The notes below the pieces were generated by a model. That model made no database searches. It was not told the DNA's origin and worked only from the letters and a program-made list of their open reading frames with translations. Position numbers and translations under genes: made by a program. From Hyphomicrobium sp. (GTDB lineage: Bacteria > Pseudomonadota > Alphaproteobacteria > Rhizobiales > Hyphomicrobiaceae), in NCBI GenBank assembly GCA_002928955.1, contig PERT01000001.1, forward strand, positions 1 through 64,000: DNA of 64,000 nt. Reading direction: 5' to 3'. Below are positions 34,460 to 44,004 of this stretch, one piece after another. Positions within the stretch are counted from its first letter, which is position 1. The number at the start of each line of letters is the position of its first letter.

Positions 34460-35632
34460 ATGCGTCTTAGAAGTCTGATGCTCGGGGTGGCCGCCGCGGC
34501 GCTGTTTGGGGCTTCGGCCCAGGCCCAAATGACCGATGGCGGTATCAAGATCGGGGTGCTGACCGACATGAGCGGAACGTATTCCGATCTGTCGGGCGGC
34601 GGCTCGGTCTGGGCTGCCAAAAGAGCGGTCGAGGATTATCTTAAGGACAAGCCCGGTTTGAAAATCGAGGTGATCGGCGCCGATCACCAGAACAAGGCCG
34701 ACATCTCGGCCAATACCGCACGCCAGTGGTACGACGTGGACAAGGTCGATGTGATCGTCGATCTTGTGACGTCGTCGACTGCGCTCGCGGTCAACCAGAT
34801 CGCCAAAGAAAAGAATAAGGTTGCGCTCGTTTCGGGTGCGGCGTCATCGGCACTGACCGGCAAGGACTGCACGGCCAATACCATCCACTGGACTTACGAC
34901 ACCTGGTCGCTGGCCAACGGAACCGGCAACGCCATCACGAAGACGGGCGGCGATAGCTGGTTCTTCCTTACTGCAGATTATGCGTTTGGCCAGGCGCTCG
35001 AGAAGGACACGGCCGCCGTCGTCGAAAAGAACGGCGGCAAGATTCTGGGCAAGGTGCGGCATCCTTTCCCAGCACAGGATTTCTCATCGTTCCTGCTGCA
35101 GGCACAGGCATCGAAGGCCAAGATCATCGGCCTCGCCAACGCCGGCGCCGATACCACCAATGCAATCAAGCAGGCGTCAGAATTCGGCATCGTGTCGGGC
35201 GGGCAGAGCCTTGCCGGTCTGCTCGTCTTCATCACCGACGTCCACGCGCTTGGTCTCAAGACGGCCCAGGGCCTGATTTTCACCGAGGCCTGGTATTGGG
35301 ACGCCAACGATAACAACCGCGCCTTCGCCAAGGAATATTCTGCGGCCAACGGCGGCAAATTTCCGACCATGGTGCACGCCGGCGTCTACTCGTCGGTCAT
35401 CCACTATCTGAAGTCGGTCGAAGCCTTGAAGGGTGACGCGGATGGCGCCGCCGTCGTCGCAAAAATGAAGGAGCTGCCGACGGACGACAAGCTTTACGGC
35501 AAGGGCACGGTTCGCGCTGATGGCCGCAAGATCCACGACATGTACCTGTTCGAGGTCAAGAAGCCAGCTGAGAGCAAGGGGCCGTGGGACTACTACAAGA
35601 CCCGCGCGACAATTCCCGCCGCCGAGGCCTAG
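34460..35632 (+). CDS. livK: ABC importer periplasmic substrate-binding protein (LivK-type)
   Basis: This 390-aa protein has GGAGGAAAGC before ATG 34460. A signal peptide at residues 1-22 ends ASAQA. The mature protein is a type I periplasmic-binding fold: ITDGGIKIGVLTDMSGTYSDLSG, a VIVDLVTSSTALAV hinge, and YAFGQALEKDTAAVVEKNGG. It binds the transported solute outside the inner membrane; amino acid, amide or aromatic acid cannot be distinguished. A 181-bp gap with a long inverted repeat separates it from livH. Confidence 0.92.
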   Translation: MRLRSLMLGVAAAALFGASAQAQMTDGGIKIGVLTDMSGTYSDLSGGGSVWAAKRAVEDYLKDKPGLKIEVIGADHQNKADISANTARQWYDVDKVDVIVDLVTSSTALAVNQIAKEKNKVALVSGAASSALTGKDCTANTIHWTYDTWSLANGTGNAITKTGGDSWFFLTADYAFGQALEKDTAAVVEKNGGKILGKVRHPFPAQDFSSFLLQAQASKAKIIGLANAGADTTNAIKQASEFGIVSGGQSLAGLLVFITDVHALGLKTAQGLIFTEAWYWDANDNNRAFAKEYSAANGGKFPTMVHAGVYSSVIHYLKSVEALKGDADGAAVVAKMKELPTDDKLYGKGTVRADGRKIHDMYLFEVKKPAESKGPWDYYKTRATIPAAEA

Positions 35633-35680
35633 CGTCCGTTAGAAGCTGGCGAATGTCCGCTGGTCAAGAAGTGAAGGTGA

Positions 35681-35778
35681 GGGAGTTGGGAATGAGAAAT
35701 AGGGAGTAGGCGAAAAGGGGAGGCCTCGACCGGCCCGACCGATCCGGCTGCAACTCTCGTCCGATCATCCCAATTCCC
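35681..35778 (+). repeat. long imperfect hairpin between livK and livH
   Basis: GGGAGTTGGGAATGA (35681-35695) faces TCATCCCAATTCCC (35765-35778), giving a stem with one bulge and one wobble. The left flank (35664-35726) is strikingly purine-rich and the right flank (35755-35790) pyrimidine-rich, so pairing may extend. Position after the binding-protein gene suggests mRNA stabilisation or partial termination, lowering permease relative to binding protein. Confidence 0.55.
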
Positions 35779-35813
35779 GTCCTGCTCTCCGTCAATTCCA
35801 CCCGGACCCCGCC

Positions 35814-36695
35814 ATGTTCGAGCTACTCGGTGTGCCGCCACAGGCCCTCTTCGGCCAACTTTTTCTCGGGCTGATCAACGGTGCGTTTTATGCGCTGTTG
35901 AGTCTGGGGCTCGCCGTGATTTTCGGCATGCTGAACGTCATCAATTTTGCCCACGGCGCACAGTACATGATGGGGGCATTCGGCGCCTGGGTCCTGCTCA
36001 AGTACGTAGGCATTCCTTATTGGGGGGCGCTGGTGATCGTGCCGGTGATCGTTGGGGCCTTGGGTGTCGTTCTCGAACGGCTTCTGCTGTCGCGGCTCTA
36101 CCATCTCGATCATCTTTACGGCCTTCTGCTCACGTTCGGACTTGCGATCATCTTCGAGGGCATCGCGCGTTACGCGTTCGGTGCTTCCGGAGTCAGCTAC
36201 GAGAACCCCATTCCGGGCGGCGTAAATCTCGGCTTCATGTTCCTGCCGTGGTACCGCGCCTGGGTGATTGTTTTCTCGCTCGCCGTCTGTCTCGGCACCT
36301 GGCTGATGATCGAAAAGACGAAACTCGGCTCGTATCTGCGCGCGGCTGTCGAGCGGCCGGACTTGGTGCAGGCGATGGGCATCAACGTACCCTTGATGAT
36401 CACGCTCACTTATGGCTTCGGTGTCGCGCTCGCTGCGTTGGCTGGTGTGCTGGCCGCCCCCGTCTATTCGGTGACGCCCAAGATCGGCGCTGAGATCATC
36501 ATCGTCGTGTTCGCGGTCGTCGTCATCGGCGGCATGGGATCGATTCTGGGATCGGTGGTCACCGGCTTCGGCCTCGGCATGGTCGAGGGGTTGACCAAGG
36601 TGTTCTACCCTGAGGCATCCAATATCGTGATCTTCGTCATCATGGCCATCGTGTTGATCGCCCGGCCAGCTGGCCTGTTCGGCACGGCGAAGTGA
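35814..36695 (+). CDS. livH: ABC importer permease LivH-type
   Basis: This 293-aa permease has about eight helices. LINGAFYALLSLGLAVIFGMLNVINFAHGAQYMMGAF is the LivH signature region, and GGMGSILGSVVTGFGLGMVEGL near the end is the EAA-like loop. The ATG at 35814 has no obvious Shine-Dalgarno, unlike livK, consistent with lower expression of the permease. livM follows 10 bp after its stop. Confidence 0.92.
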   Translation: MFELLGVPPQALFGQLFLGLINGAFYALLSLGLAVIFGMLNVINFAHGAQYMMGAFGAWVLLKYVGIPYWGALVIVPVIVGALGVVLERLLLSRLYHLDHLYGLLLTFGLAIIFEGIARYAFGASGVSYENPIPGGVNLGFMFLPWYRAWVIVFSLAVCLGTWLMIEKTKLGSYLRAAVERPDLVQAMGINVPLMITLTYGFGVALAALAGVLAAPVYSVTPKIGAEIIIVVFAVVVIGGMGSILGSVVTGFGLGMVEGLTKVFYPEASNIVIFVIMAIVLIARPAGLFGTAK

Positions 36696-36705
36696 GGTGG
36701 GCTCC

Positions 36706-37650
36706 ATGAAATCGCGCGAAGTTTTGATCGGTCTCCTGATCCTGGCGGGGCTTCTCGTCGCGCCAACGGCAATCTATCCCGTCTTCTTGATGAAGGTCTT
36801 GTGCTTTGCGCTGTTTGCGTGCGCGTTCAATCTGCTCATCGGATATGTCGGGCTCTTATCCTTCGGCCACGCCATGTTCTTCGGTTTTGCCGCCTATATC
36901 GCTGGCCATACCATCAAGGTTCTGGGTTGGCCGACGGAGCTCGGGCTCGCCGCTGCGACTGCGACGGCCGCGCTGATGGGTCTCGCCGTCGGGTTGATCG
37001 CAATCCGCCGCCAGGGGATCTACTTTGCGATGGTCACCCTGGCTCTGTCCCAGATGGTGTTCTTCTTCTGCCTGCAATCGAAATTCACCGGTGGCGAAGA
37101 CGGCATTCAGGCCATCCCGCGTCGGCCAGTGTTCGGCGTGATCGATATCCAAAACGACATTACGCTTTATTACTTCGTTCTCGCGATCTTCGTTGCTGGC
37201 TTTCTACTCATATATCGCACCATCCATTCGCCGTTCGGACAGGTTCTGAAGGCCATTCGCGAAAACGAGCCGCGGGCCATATCGCTCGGCTATCGCATCG
37301 ACCACTATAAGCTTCTGGCTTTCGTGCTCTCGGCGGGGCTCGCGGGTTTGGCGGGCGCTACCAAGGTTCTGGTCTTTCAGCTCGCCTCGCTCACAGACGT
37401 GCAATGGCAGATGTCGGGCGAGGTGGTGCTCATGACCCTCGTTGGCGGCATGGGAACGGTGCTTGGCCCGGTCGTCGGTGCCGCGGTCATCATCTCAATG
37501 CAGAACTACCTGAAGGGGCTCGGTGAGTGGGTATTGGTCATCCAGGGGCTCATCTTCGTGATCACCGTGCTTGTGTTCCGGCGCGGGGTGGTGGGCGAGA
37601 TTTGGGCTGCCATGACCAGGCGCAAACCCGAGTCCGGACCGCCGGCATAG
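36706..37650 (+). CDS. livM: ABC importer permease LivM-type
   Basis: This 314-aa permease has about nine helices, with LLIGYVGLLSFGHAMFFGFAAYIAGH and VGGMGTVLGPVVGAAVIISMQ typical of LivM. ATG 36706 has AGGTGG seven bases upstream; GTG 36697 in frame is an alternative. Last gene of the importer operon; no intrinsic terminator is evident after it. Confidence 0.92.
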   Translation: MKSREVLIGLLILAGLLVAPTAIYPVFLMKVLCFALFACAFNLLIGYVGLLSFGHAMFFGFAAYIAGHTIKVLGWPTELGLAAATATAALMGLAVGLIAIRRQGIYFAMVTLALSQMVFFFCLQSKFTGGEDGIQAIPRRPVFGVIDIQNDITLYYFVLAIFVAGFLLIYRTIHSPFGQVLKAIRENEPRAISLGYRIDHYKLLAFVLSAGLAGLAGATKVLVFQLASLTDVQWQMSGEVVLMTLVGGMGTVLGPVVGAAVIISMQNYLKGLGEWVLVIQGLIFVITVLVFRRGVVGEIWAAMTRRKPESGPPA

Positions 37651-38074
37651 CCTGACGAACAACAATCGGGGCCTCTGCAACCTATCGTGTGAAAATGCTG
37701 GCGGCAGCGTTTCGATAGTGGCTTTTGTGCCGCACCGCTGCGGCCATTTCGCCGCCGCTCGGTCTTCGAGCAATTGATATCTGTTCAATTTGGAGCGGAT
37801 TCCGGGTGCGCGCACTCTCGTTACTTTCCTGCAATCGCCATGGTTGCAGGGTTTTTTGGGCACAAGCCAAGGCTGGCAACATCGCCCGACTGCTATTGTG
37901 TCAGTTTTTCTGCGCCTAACCAATTGGCAACACCTGGTGTTCCATACTGCTTGTTCAGCCAAGCACGAGTCACCTAGCCTCGCGACAACAGCAAGAAACG
38001 ACGGAGAAGCGCCCAATCGGAACTGAATTCGCCTCAGGCGGGTTCGGAGACTTGATTAGATATGGGAGCTGAAG
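37651..38074. other. non-coding gap
   Basis: These 424 bp lie between livM and the 68-aa gene. They are less GC-rich than the surroundings, with no ORF that looks coding. The promoter of the 68-aa gene should be near the 3' end of this stretch; I could not assign boxes. Confidence 0.5.
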
Positions 38075-38281
38075 ATGATCGAGATTGTCGTATCCGTCTG
38101 TTCCATCGTGCAGGGCGCAACCTGCAAGGATGTCCGCCTGACCTTCATGGCCGAGAGCGCTACCCCGTTCGAGTGCATGATGTACGGCCAAGTCGAAATC
38201 GCGAAGTGGGCCGAGGGTCATCCCAACTGGAAGATTCAGCGCTGGTCCTGCGGCCGTCCAAGCCAGATGGCCAAGATCTAG
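38075..38281 (+). CDS. conserved 68-aa protein of unknown function
   Basis: A short ORF with a clear ribosome site (GGGAG, six bases before ATG 38075). Its compact sequence (MIEIVVSVCSIVQGATCKDVRL, CMMYGQVEIAKWAEGHPNWKI, WSCGR) has four cysteines at regular spacing. It resembles a small protein I recall from many rhizobial genomes, always without known function. No signal peptide, so the cysteines may be redox-active or bind metal in the cytoplasm (inferred). Confidence 0.7.
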   Translation: MIEIVVSVCSIVQGATCKDVRLTFMAESATPFECMMYGQVEIAKWAEGHPNWKIQRWSCGRPSQMAKI

Positions 38282-38320
38282 AACGTCCAATCAGATTGCT
38301 GTTGTTTCCCTTTGGTAGCC

Positions 38321-38340
38321 GCGCGCATCCGGATGCGCGC
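38321..38340. promoter_or_regulatory. perfect 20-bp palindrome upstream of metY
   Basis: GCGCGCATCC followed by GGATGCGCGC is a perfect palindrome 106 bp upstream of the metY start and 40 bp after the 68-aa gene stop. There is no T-run, so it is not an intrinsic terminator in either direction. A dimeric regulator site is possible (inferred). Confidence 0.4.
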
Positions 38341-38446
38341 AACACCCTGGCGGCGGCTTCTGGATACGTTGATTTCAGCGATTGACTTGTTGTTAGCCTT
38401 CGCTTCCCTTCTCGCTCGCGCCAACGCGATGTCGAGGAGCGTAACG

Positions 38447-39742
38447 ATGAACGATACGAACTCAGCCCCAAAATTCTCGACGCTTGCCGTTCACGCGGGC
38501 GCCGCGCCAGACGCTGCAACCGGCGCGCGCGCAACGCCGATCTACCAGTCCACCTCGTTCGTCTTCAACGACGCCGATCATGCGAGCGCCCTGTTCGCGC
38601 TCGAAATCTTCGGCAATATCTACACCCGTCTCGGCAACCCGACCCAGGCCGTGCTTGAAAGCCGGGTCGCAGCCCTCGAAGGCGGCACGGCAGCACTCGC
38701 CACCGCCTCCGGTCATGCGGCACAGCTTCTCGCTTTCCACACGCTGCTGGAACCGGGCGACGAGTTTATCGCCGGCCGGCAGCTCTACGGCGGTTCGGTC
38801 AACCAGTTCAATCACGCGTTCAAGAAATTCAACTGGAACGTGGTCTGGGCAGATTCGACAGATCCCGCATCGTTCGAACGCGCGATCACGCCCCGCACGC
38901 GGGCGATTTTCTGCGAGAGCATCGCCAATCCGGGGGGCGTGGTCGTCGATCTGCCAGCCATTGCAGCGATTGCCAAGAAAGCCGGCATCCCGTTCATCGT
39001 CGACAACACCCTGGCCACGCCCTATCTCTGTCGTCCGAAAGAGCATGGCGCCGACATCGTCATCCACTCGTTGACCAAGTTCATGGGCGGCCATGGCAAC
39101 TCGATCGGTGGCGCCATCGTCGATTGCGGCAGCTTCGACTGGCAAGGTGCGAAGATCCGCTACAAGACGCTTGTCGAGCCCAATGCATCCTATAACGGCA
39201 TGCGGCTGGCCGAGACCTTCGGCGATTTCTCATTTGCCATCGCTTGCCGCGTGATGGGGCTCCGCGATCTCGGCCCTGCCATTTCGCCCTTCAACGCCTT
39301 CATGTTGTTGACCGGTATCGAAACCTTGCCTCTCAGGATGCGCGCTCATTGCGATAACGCGCTGGCCGTAGCGACCTACCTCGAAGCCCACCCGAAGGTC
39401 GCGTGGGTCAACTATGCCGGGCTTCCGTCGAACCGCTACCACGACGTTCAACGCAGGATATGTCCGGCGGGCGCCGGCGCCGTCTTTACATTCGGCTTGA
39501 AGGGGGGCTATGAGGCGGGCATCGGGTTCGTGTCCGGCCTAAGGATCCTGTCGCACCTCGCCAATATCGGCGATACGAGGAGCCTGGTCATTCACCCGGC
39601 GTCGACGACACATCGCCAGCTGACGGACGAGCAGCGCAAGGCGGCTGGCGCTGGCCCGGATGTCGTGAGGCTATCTGTCGGCATCGAGGACAAGGCGGAC
39701 ATCATCGCCGATATTTCGCAGGCGCTCGATCAGGTGGCTTGA
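38447..39742 (+). CDS. metY: O-acetylhomoserine sulfhydrylase (MetY-type)
   Basis: This 431-aa PLP enzyme of the Cys/Met metabolism family makes homocysteine from O-acetylhomoserine and sulfide. It starts at ATG 38447 with GAGGAG seven bases upstream. Visible: ATPIYQSTSFVF, TRLGNPTQAVLESRVAALEGG, and the PLP lysine in HSLTKFMGGHGNSIGG. Length of about 430 and the insert regions fit MetY rather than MetB/MetC. metC and hom are elsewhere in this window, so methionine synthesis steps cluster loosely here. I see no SAM riboswitch in the leader. Confidence 0.9.
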   Translation: MNDTNSAPKFSTLAVHAGAAPDAATGARATPIYQSTSFVFNDADHASALFALEIFGNIYTRLGNPTQAVLESRVAALEGGTAALATASGHAAQLLAFHTLLEPGDEFIAGRQLYGGSVNQFNHAFKKFNWNVVWADSTDPASFERAITPRTRAIFCESIANPGGVVVDLPAIAAIAKKAGIPFIVDNTLATPYLCRPKEHGADIVIHSLTKFMGGHGNSIGGAIVDCGSFDWQGAKIRYKTLVEPNASYNGMRLAETFGDFSFAIACRVMGLRDLGPAISPFNAFMLLTGIETLPLRMRAHCDNALAVATYLEAHPKVAWVNYAGLPSNRYHDVQRRICPAGAGAVFTFGLKGGYEAGIGFVSGLRILSHLANIGDTRSLVIHPASTTHRQLTDEQRKAAGAGPDVVRLSVGIEDKADIIADISQALDQVA

Positions 39743-39796
39743 AGGGTCTGAATCGATCAGGGCAGGCATGAGGATGGCTTGAGGAACGGTGCAACC

Positions 39797-40114
39797 ATGA
39801 ACTACCAGCTTGTGATCCAGTTCGAGGATGAAGCCGGCGAGGCGCTCGAGAAGATCGAGGCGCTCGAAGACCAGTTGATCGATGTTCTGGACGGTGTGGC
39901 GGAAGTAGACGGTCACGAAATCGGATCCGGCACCGCAAACATCATCATCCACACGTCGTCGCCAAAAAAGGTGTGGGAGAAGGTCGAGCCGGTGGTCGAA
40001 AAAGCAGCCGAGGATGACCTGGTGGCGATTGCGGCCGCCTACCGCCCGTTCGATGCCGAGGACTACACTGTGCTGTGGCCGGCGGATTTCGAAGGCGATT
40101 TCGAGCTGGCGTGA
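39797..40114 (+). CDS. small acidic protein of unknown function
   Basis: This 105-aa, very acidic protein starts at ATG 39797; a TTG 18 bases earlier is in frame. The pattern MNYQLVIQF, IEALEDQLIDVLDGVAEVDGHEIGSGTANIIIHT, then KKVWEKVEPVVEKA looks like a ferredoxin-like alpha/beta fold. I do not recognise a named family. It lies 54 bp after metY in the same direction and may be cotranscribed. Convergent with phaC. Confidence 0.65.
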   Translation: MNYQLVIQFEDEAGEALEKIEALEDQLIDVLDGVAEVDGHEIGSGTANIIIHTSSPKKVWEKVEPVVEKAAEDDLVAIAAAYRPFDAEDYTVLWPADFEGDFELA

Positions 40115-40195
40115 GAGCGGCCGCTCGGTTCCCGGTATAGCGGCAAGCCACAGTCCGACGGGGCCGGCGCCCCATCGGACGTCGGGAAAACCCGT

Positions 40196-42037
40196 TCAAC
40201 TTTTGGCGGTCACGTAGCTGCCGGGGGCGGCCTCGATCACGCCGATGCGCTCGCCCGGCTCGCGCGGAACCGTCCAGCCGCCGGAATGCTTGGCCAGCCA
40301 GTCGGCCCAGTGGGGCCACCACGACCCCGGATGCTCGCGGGCCATGCCCGTCCATTCCTCCAGCGTGTCTGCCGCAGCCTTGGGCGCCGTCCAGTACTGG
40401 TACTTGATCTTGTCGGGCGGGTTGACGACGCCAGCGATGTGCCCCGACCCTGCCAGCACGAACTCGACCGGACCCGCGAACAGCCGCGATCCAATAAATA
40501 CCGACTGCGCAGGCGCGATGTGATCTTCCTTGGTGGCGAGTTCGTAAATCGGCAGCTTGACTTTCCCGAGGTTGAGCCGAGCGCCTGACATTGTCATTTC
40601 GCCCTTGGCCAGTTTGTTCTCGTGGTAGAACTGCCTGAGATAGAACGAGTGATTGGCCGCCGCCATCCGCGTCGAGTCCTGATTCCAATACAACAGGTCG
40701 AACGGGAACGGCTTTTTGCCGAGCATGTAATTGTTGACGATGTAGGGCCAGATCAGGTCGCGTGGTCTCAGCATGTTGAACACGTTGGCCATGCGCGATC
40801 CGTCCAGATAGCCGCGCTCGGCCATCATTTCCTCGAGACTCGCGAGTTGCGCGTCGTCGATGAAGTGCAGAAGATCGCCGGCCTTCGAGAAGTCGACCTG
40901 CGTCGTCAAAAATGTGGCCGAAACGAAGGGATCCTCGCCGCGGGCGGCGAGGTAGGCCAGGGTGGTCGCCAGAAGGGTGCCGCCGACACAATAGCCGAGC
41001 ACGTTGCACTTCGGCACGTTCGTTTCCCGGCGCACGGCATCAACCGCCTGCATCAGGCCTTCCTTCATGTAGTCTTCGAAGGTCTTGTGCGAGAGCCGCT
41101 CGTCAGGGTTGACCCACGATACAAGGAACGTCGTGAAGCCCTGGTCGACCACATACTTGACGAAGCTCTTCGCTGGCGTCAGGTCCAGGATATAGTATTT
41201 GTTGATCCAAGGTGGAATCACCATGATCGGCACTTCGCGGACCTTGTCGGTCGTAGGCGAGTATTGAATCAACTGAAGGATATCGTTCTGGTAGATGACC
41301 TTGCCTGGCGTCATCGCCAGATTGCGGCCCACCTCGAACGCCGTCGTGTCGGTCTGGGTGACCTTGAGCATGTCCCCCGATCGGTTCATGTCGGCGGTCA
41401 GATTGGCCATGCCCTGGACTAGGTTCGCGCCGTTGCTGGCGAGGGTCTCACGCACCACTTCAGGGTTCAGCATCGGGAAATTGGTCGGGGAGAATGCACT
41501 CCCCATCTGGCGGAAGTAGAATTCAGCGCGCTGCCGCGTGCGCTCGTCGATCCCGTCGGTTTGGTCGAGGACGTTGTCGGCCCATTGGGTGGTGACGAGG
41601 TAGGACTGCTTCCAGAAGTCGAAGTAGGGATTGCTCGACCACTCGGGGTCCTTGAAGCGGTTGTCGCCGGTTTCCGGGACCGCGACCGGTGCGACGTTCT
41701 CGCCCAGCATGCGTCGCACGGAGTTGTTCCAGATCTCCATATAGGACTGCATCAGTTGCGACTGCGCCTCGGCGGCCTTCATGGGATCGGTCATCCAGAC
41801 GCGCTGGACTTCGCTGATGGCGTTTGCGGCCTCCCCCATGTCGCCCGATCCGGACCAGGTGCCGCCCTTATTTTCCGAACGTGCCAGGTAGTCGGCCATC
41901 GCGCGGCCACCTTCCTCGACAAGTTTCAGCATGTTGCGGGTGAACAACTCCGGGTCGCCGATACGGAAAGAGGTCACATCGGGGGCTCCTGATGCGGACG
42001 CTGGCGGCGCGGCGGGCGGAGGGGAGGATTTTTGCAT
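40196..42037 (-). CDS. phaC: class I poly(3-hydroxyalkanoate) synthase
   Basis: This 613-aa cytosolic enzyme polymerises (R)-3-hydroxyacyl-CoA on PHA granules. The lipase-like box GYCVGG holds the nucleophile Cys at about residue 350. The catalytic Asp (KEDHIAPA) and His (GSGHIAGVVNPP) are present. VSWVNPDERLSHKTFEDYMKEG and the tryptophan-rich C-terminus fit class I. The frame extends to 42115; I chose ATG 42037 for length and Pro-rich start, with no strong ribosome site at any option. phaA/phaB are not adjacent. Confidence 0.92.
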   Translation of the reverse strand: MQKSSPPPAAPPASASGAPDVTSFRIGDPELFTRNMLKLVEEGGRAMADYLARSENKGGTWSGSGDMGEAANAISEVQRVWMTDPMKAAEAQSQLMQSYMEIWNNSVRRMLGENVAPVAVPETGDNRFKDPEWSSNPYFDFWKQSYLVTTQWADNVLDQTDGIDERTRQRAEFYFRQMGSAFSPTNFPMLNPEVVRETLASNGANLVQGMANLTADMNRSGDMLKVTQTDTTAFEVGRNLAMTPGKVIYQNDILQLIQYSPTTDKVREVPIMVIPPWINKYYILDLTPAKSFVKYVVDQGFTTFLVSWVNPDERLSHKTFEDYMKEGLMQAVDAVRRETNVPKCNVLGYCVGGTLLATTLAYLAARGEDPFVSATFLTTQVDFSKAGDLLHFIDDAQLASLEEMMAERGYLDGSRMANVFNMLRPRDLIWPYIVNNYMLGKKPFPFDLLYWNQDSTRMAAANHSFYLRQFYHENKLAKGEMTMSGARLNLGKVKLPIYELATKEDHIAPAQSVFIGSRLFAGPVEFVLAGSGHIAGVVNPPDKIKYQYWTAPKAAADTLEEWTGMAREHPGSWWPHWADWLAKHSGGWTVPREPGERIGVIEAAPGSYVTAKS

Positions 42038-42224
42038 GTGCGAAGTGATCTGTTCCTGACAGGAGAACGATACCTCCGCCCCGATGTGCGACATACTATC
42101 GAGGCGGATCAACAAGATCGGCGAACTTCAAGTATAATACAGGCATCGGGATTCGCCGCTGCTATTGAGCATGTGCAGCAATGCGGGTCAAATGCAACAT
42201 CCGGATGAGGCGGACGGTCCTTCG

Positions 42225-42482
42225 ATGATCAGTGAACGTGGTCAATTCTGGCGTGTCAGGTCTTGCAACAACGCACTGAGAGCGGGGCTGGTCCTTGCTG
42301 CGGTCGCGGGCCTGGCTGGGTGTAGCCAGTCGACAATCTCTTTGCCCGATCCGGCCTCCATGCCTTCGCGAGCTTCGGTCGCATCTGATCGTGCGCGGCA
42401 TACCAGCGCGATCCAGGACATCGAAAGCCGCGGCAATAGCCGCGAGGGCGAAGCGTTGAAGCAGATCGGGGCCACGCGCTGA
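42225..42482 (+). CDS. small lipoprotein
   Basis: About 85 aa from ATG 42225; the frame is open to 42165. A signal peptide with lipobox LAGC (VLAAVAGLAGCSQSTISLP) precedes a short mature part of about 53 residues, polar and Ser/Arg-rich (SRGNSREGEALKQIG). No domain recognised. The N-terminal mature sequence CSQSTISLPDP is similar in style to that of the TadD-like lipoprotein (CAQSTLNIG). Divergent from phaC. Confidence 0.6.
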   Translation: MISERGQFWRVRSCNNALRAGLVLAAVAGLAGCSQSTISLPDPASMPSRASVASDRARHTSAIQDIESRGNSREGEALKQIGATR

Positions 42483-42764
42483 CCCGACATCAGAGCGACG
42501 CGGATAGGACGTGGTCCAACGGCCAAAGTTTGACGCAGGCGCATCCCAAAGGATTTTCGCACGCGGTCATCAGGCCCTGGACGCAGCCCGTACCGGCGCG
42601 TAAACACGAGCGTGTTGAAGAATTCGGGTTGGCAGCTCGGTGTGAGCAGCGTCTGACCGAGTGCCCCGCCGTGAAGCCGCCTGATCCAACCGGCCGAACG
42701 TTCGACACGCGACCCGCCGCAAGAGCTATATCACTGCCCACGCCAAAGCATCGAGAGATTGATC

Positions 42765-43994
42765 GTGATCGAGGAATTCCACCGCATCAAGCGTTTGCCA
42801 CTTTACGTTTTCGCCGAAGTCAACCGGTTGAAGGCGGGCGCGCGCGCGCGCGGGGCGGATATCATCGATCTCGGCATGGGTAACCCGGATCTGCCGACGC
42901 CGCAGCATATCGTCGACAAGATGGTCGAGACGGTGGCCAAGCCGCGCACTCACCGCTATTCAGCGTCGAAGGGCATACCCGGCCTGCGCCGCGCCCAGGC
43001 CGCCTACTACGACCGGCGGTTTGGCGTGAAGCTCAACCCGGAAACGCAAGTCGTTGCCACGCTGGGTTCGAAAGAAGGCTTCGCCAACATGGCGCAAGCG
43101 ATCACCGCGCCTGGCGATGTCATCTTGGTGCCGAACCCGACCTACCCCATCCACGAGTTCGGCTTTATCATTTCGGGAGCAGCCATGCGGCATCTCCCGG
43201 CTGGCAACGGCGATGAGTTCCTGCGCGCGGTCGAGCGGGCCGTGAAACACTCGATACCCAAACCGTTGGCGCTCGTGCTGAGTTATCCATCGAACCCGAC
43301 CGCCATGACCGCGTCGATCGAGTTCTACACCGCAGCCGTCGACTTGGCTAAGCGCCTGGGGTTGATCATCCTGTCGGATATCGCCTACGCGGAGATCTAT
43401 TTCGACGACAACCCACCGCCGTCGATCCTCCAGGTTCCCGGCGCCATCGACGTCGCCGTCGAGTTCACCTCGCTGTCGAAGACCTACAACATGCCGGGCT
43501 GGCGTATGGGATTTGCCGTTGGCAACGAACGGCTGATAGGTGCGCTCGCACGCGTCAAATCCTATCTCGACTATGGTGCGTTCACACCGATCCAGGTGGC
43601 GGCATCCGCGGCGCTTAACGGCCCACAGGACTGCGTCGAGGAAATCCGCCAGACCTACAAGCGTCGGCGTGACATCCTGGTCGAGAGTTTCGGTCGCGCC
43701 GGCTGGGATATTCCCCCGCCGCCTGCCACCATGTTCGCCTGGGCGCCGATCCCCGAGCCTTACCGGCATCTGGGCTCTGTGGAATTCTCCAAGCTGTTGA
43801 TCGAGAAAGCGGATATCGCCGTGTCGCCGGGGCTCGGTTTTGGCGAATACGGTGAAGGGTTCGTCCGCATCGCCTTGGTCGAGAACGAGCACCGCATTCG
43901 GCAGGCCGCGCGCAGCCTCAAGAAGTTCTTTTCGCAAGGAACCGAAACGTTGCATAACGTCATTTCGCATCCCGCCATCAAAGCCAGCCGCTAG
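42765..43994 (+). CDS. class I aminotransferase, LL-DAP/alanine type (AlaC-like)
   Basis: This 409-aa fold-type I PLP aminotransferase starts at GTG 42765 (VIEEFHRIKRLPLYVF), with GAGAG upstream; TTG 42759 is also in frame. Features: IDLGMGNPDLPTPQHIVDKM, VLSYPSNPTA, and the PLP lysine in SLSKTYNMPGWRMGF. It is usually annotated LL-diaminopimelate aminotransferase or AlaC-like alanine/glutamate transaminase. It lies 10 bp before hom in the same direction, a conserved order in Alphaproteobacteria. Amino-acid specificity is not resolved. Confidence 0.82.
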   Translation: MIEEFHRIKRLPLYVFAEVNRLKAGARARGADIIDLGMGNPDLPTPQHIVDKMVETVAKPRTHRYSASKGIPGLRRAQAAYYDRRFGVKLNPETQVVATLGSKEGFANMAQAITAPGDVILVPNPTYPIHEFGFIISGAAMRHLPAGNGDEFLRAVERAVKHSIPKPLALVLSYPSNPTAMTASIEFYTAAVDLAKRLGLIILSDIAYAEIYFDDNPPPSILQVPGAIDVAVEFTSLSKTYNMPGWRMGFAVGNERLIGALARVKSYLDYGAFTPIQVAASAALNGPQDCVEEIRQTYKRRRDILVESFGRAGWDIPPPPATMFAWAPIPEPYRHLGSVEFSKLLIEKADIAVSPGLGFGEYGEGFVRIALVENEHRIRQAARSLKKFFSQGTETLHNVISHPAIKASR

Positions 43995-44004
43995 CTCATC
44001 CCCC

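Noticed and set aside
38282-38446. SAM riboswitch in the metY leader
   Set aside because: None of the conserved SAM-I or SAM-II core sequences (for example the GCTAAA-type element) is present; only a palindrome is seen.
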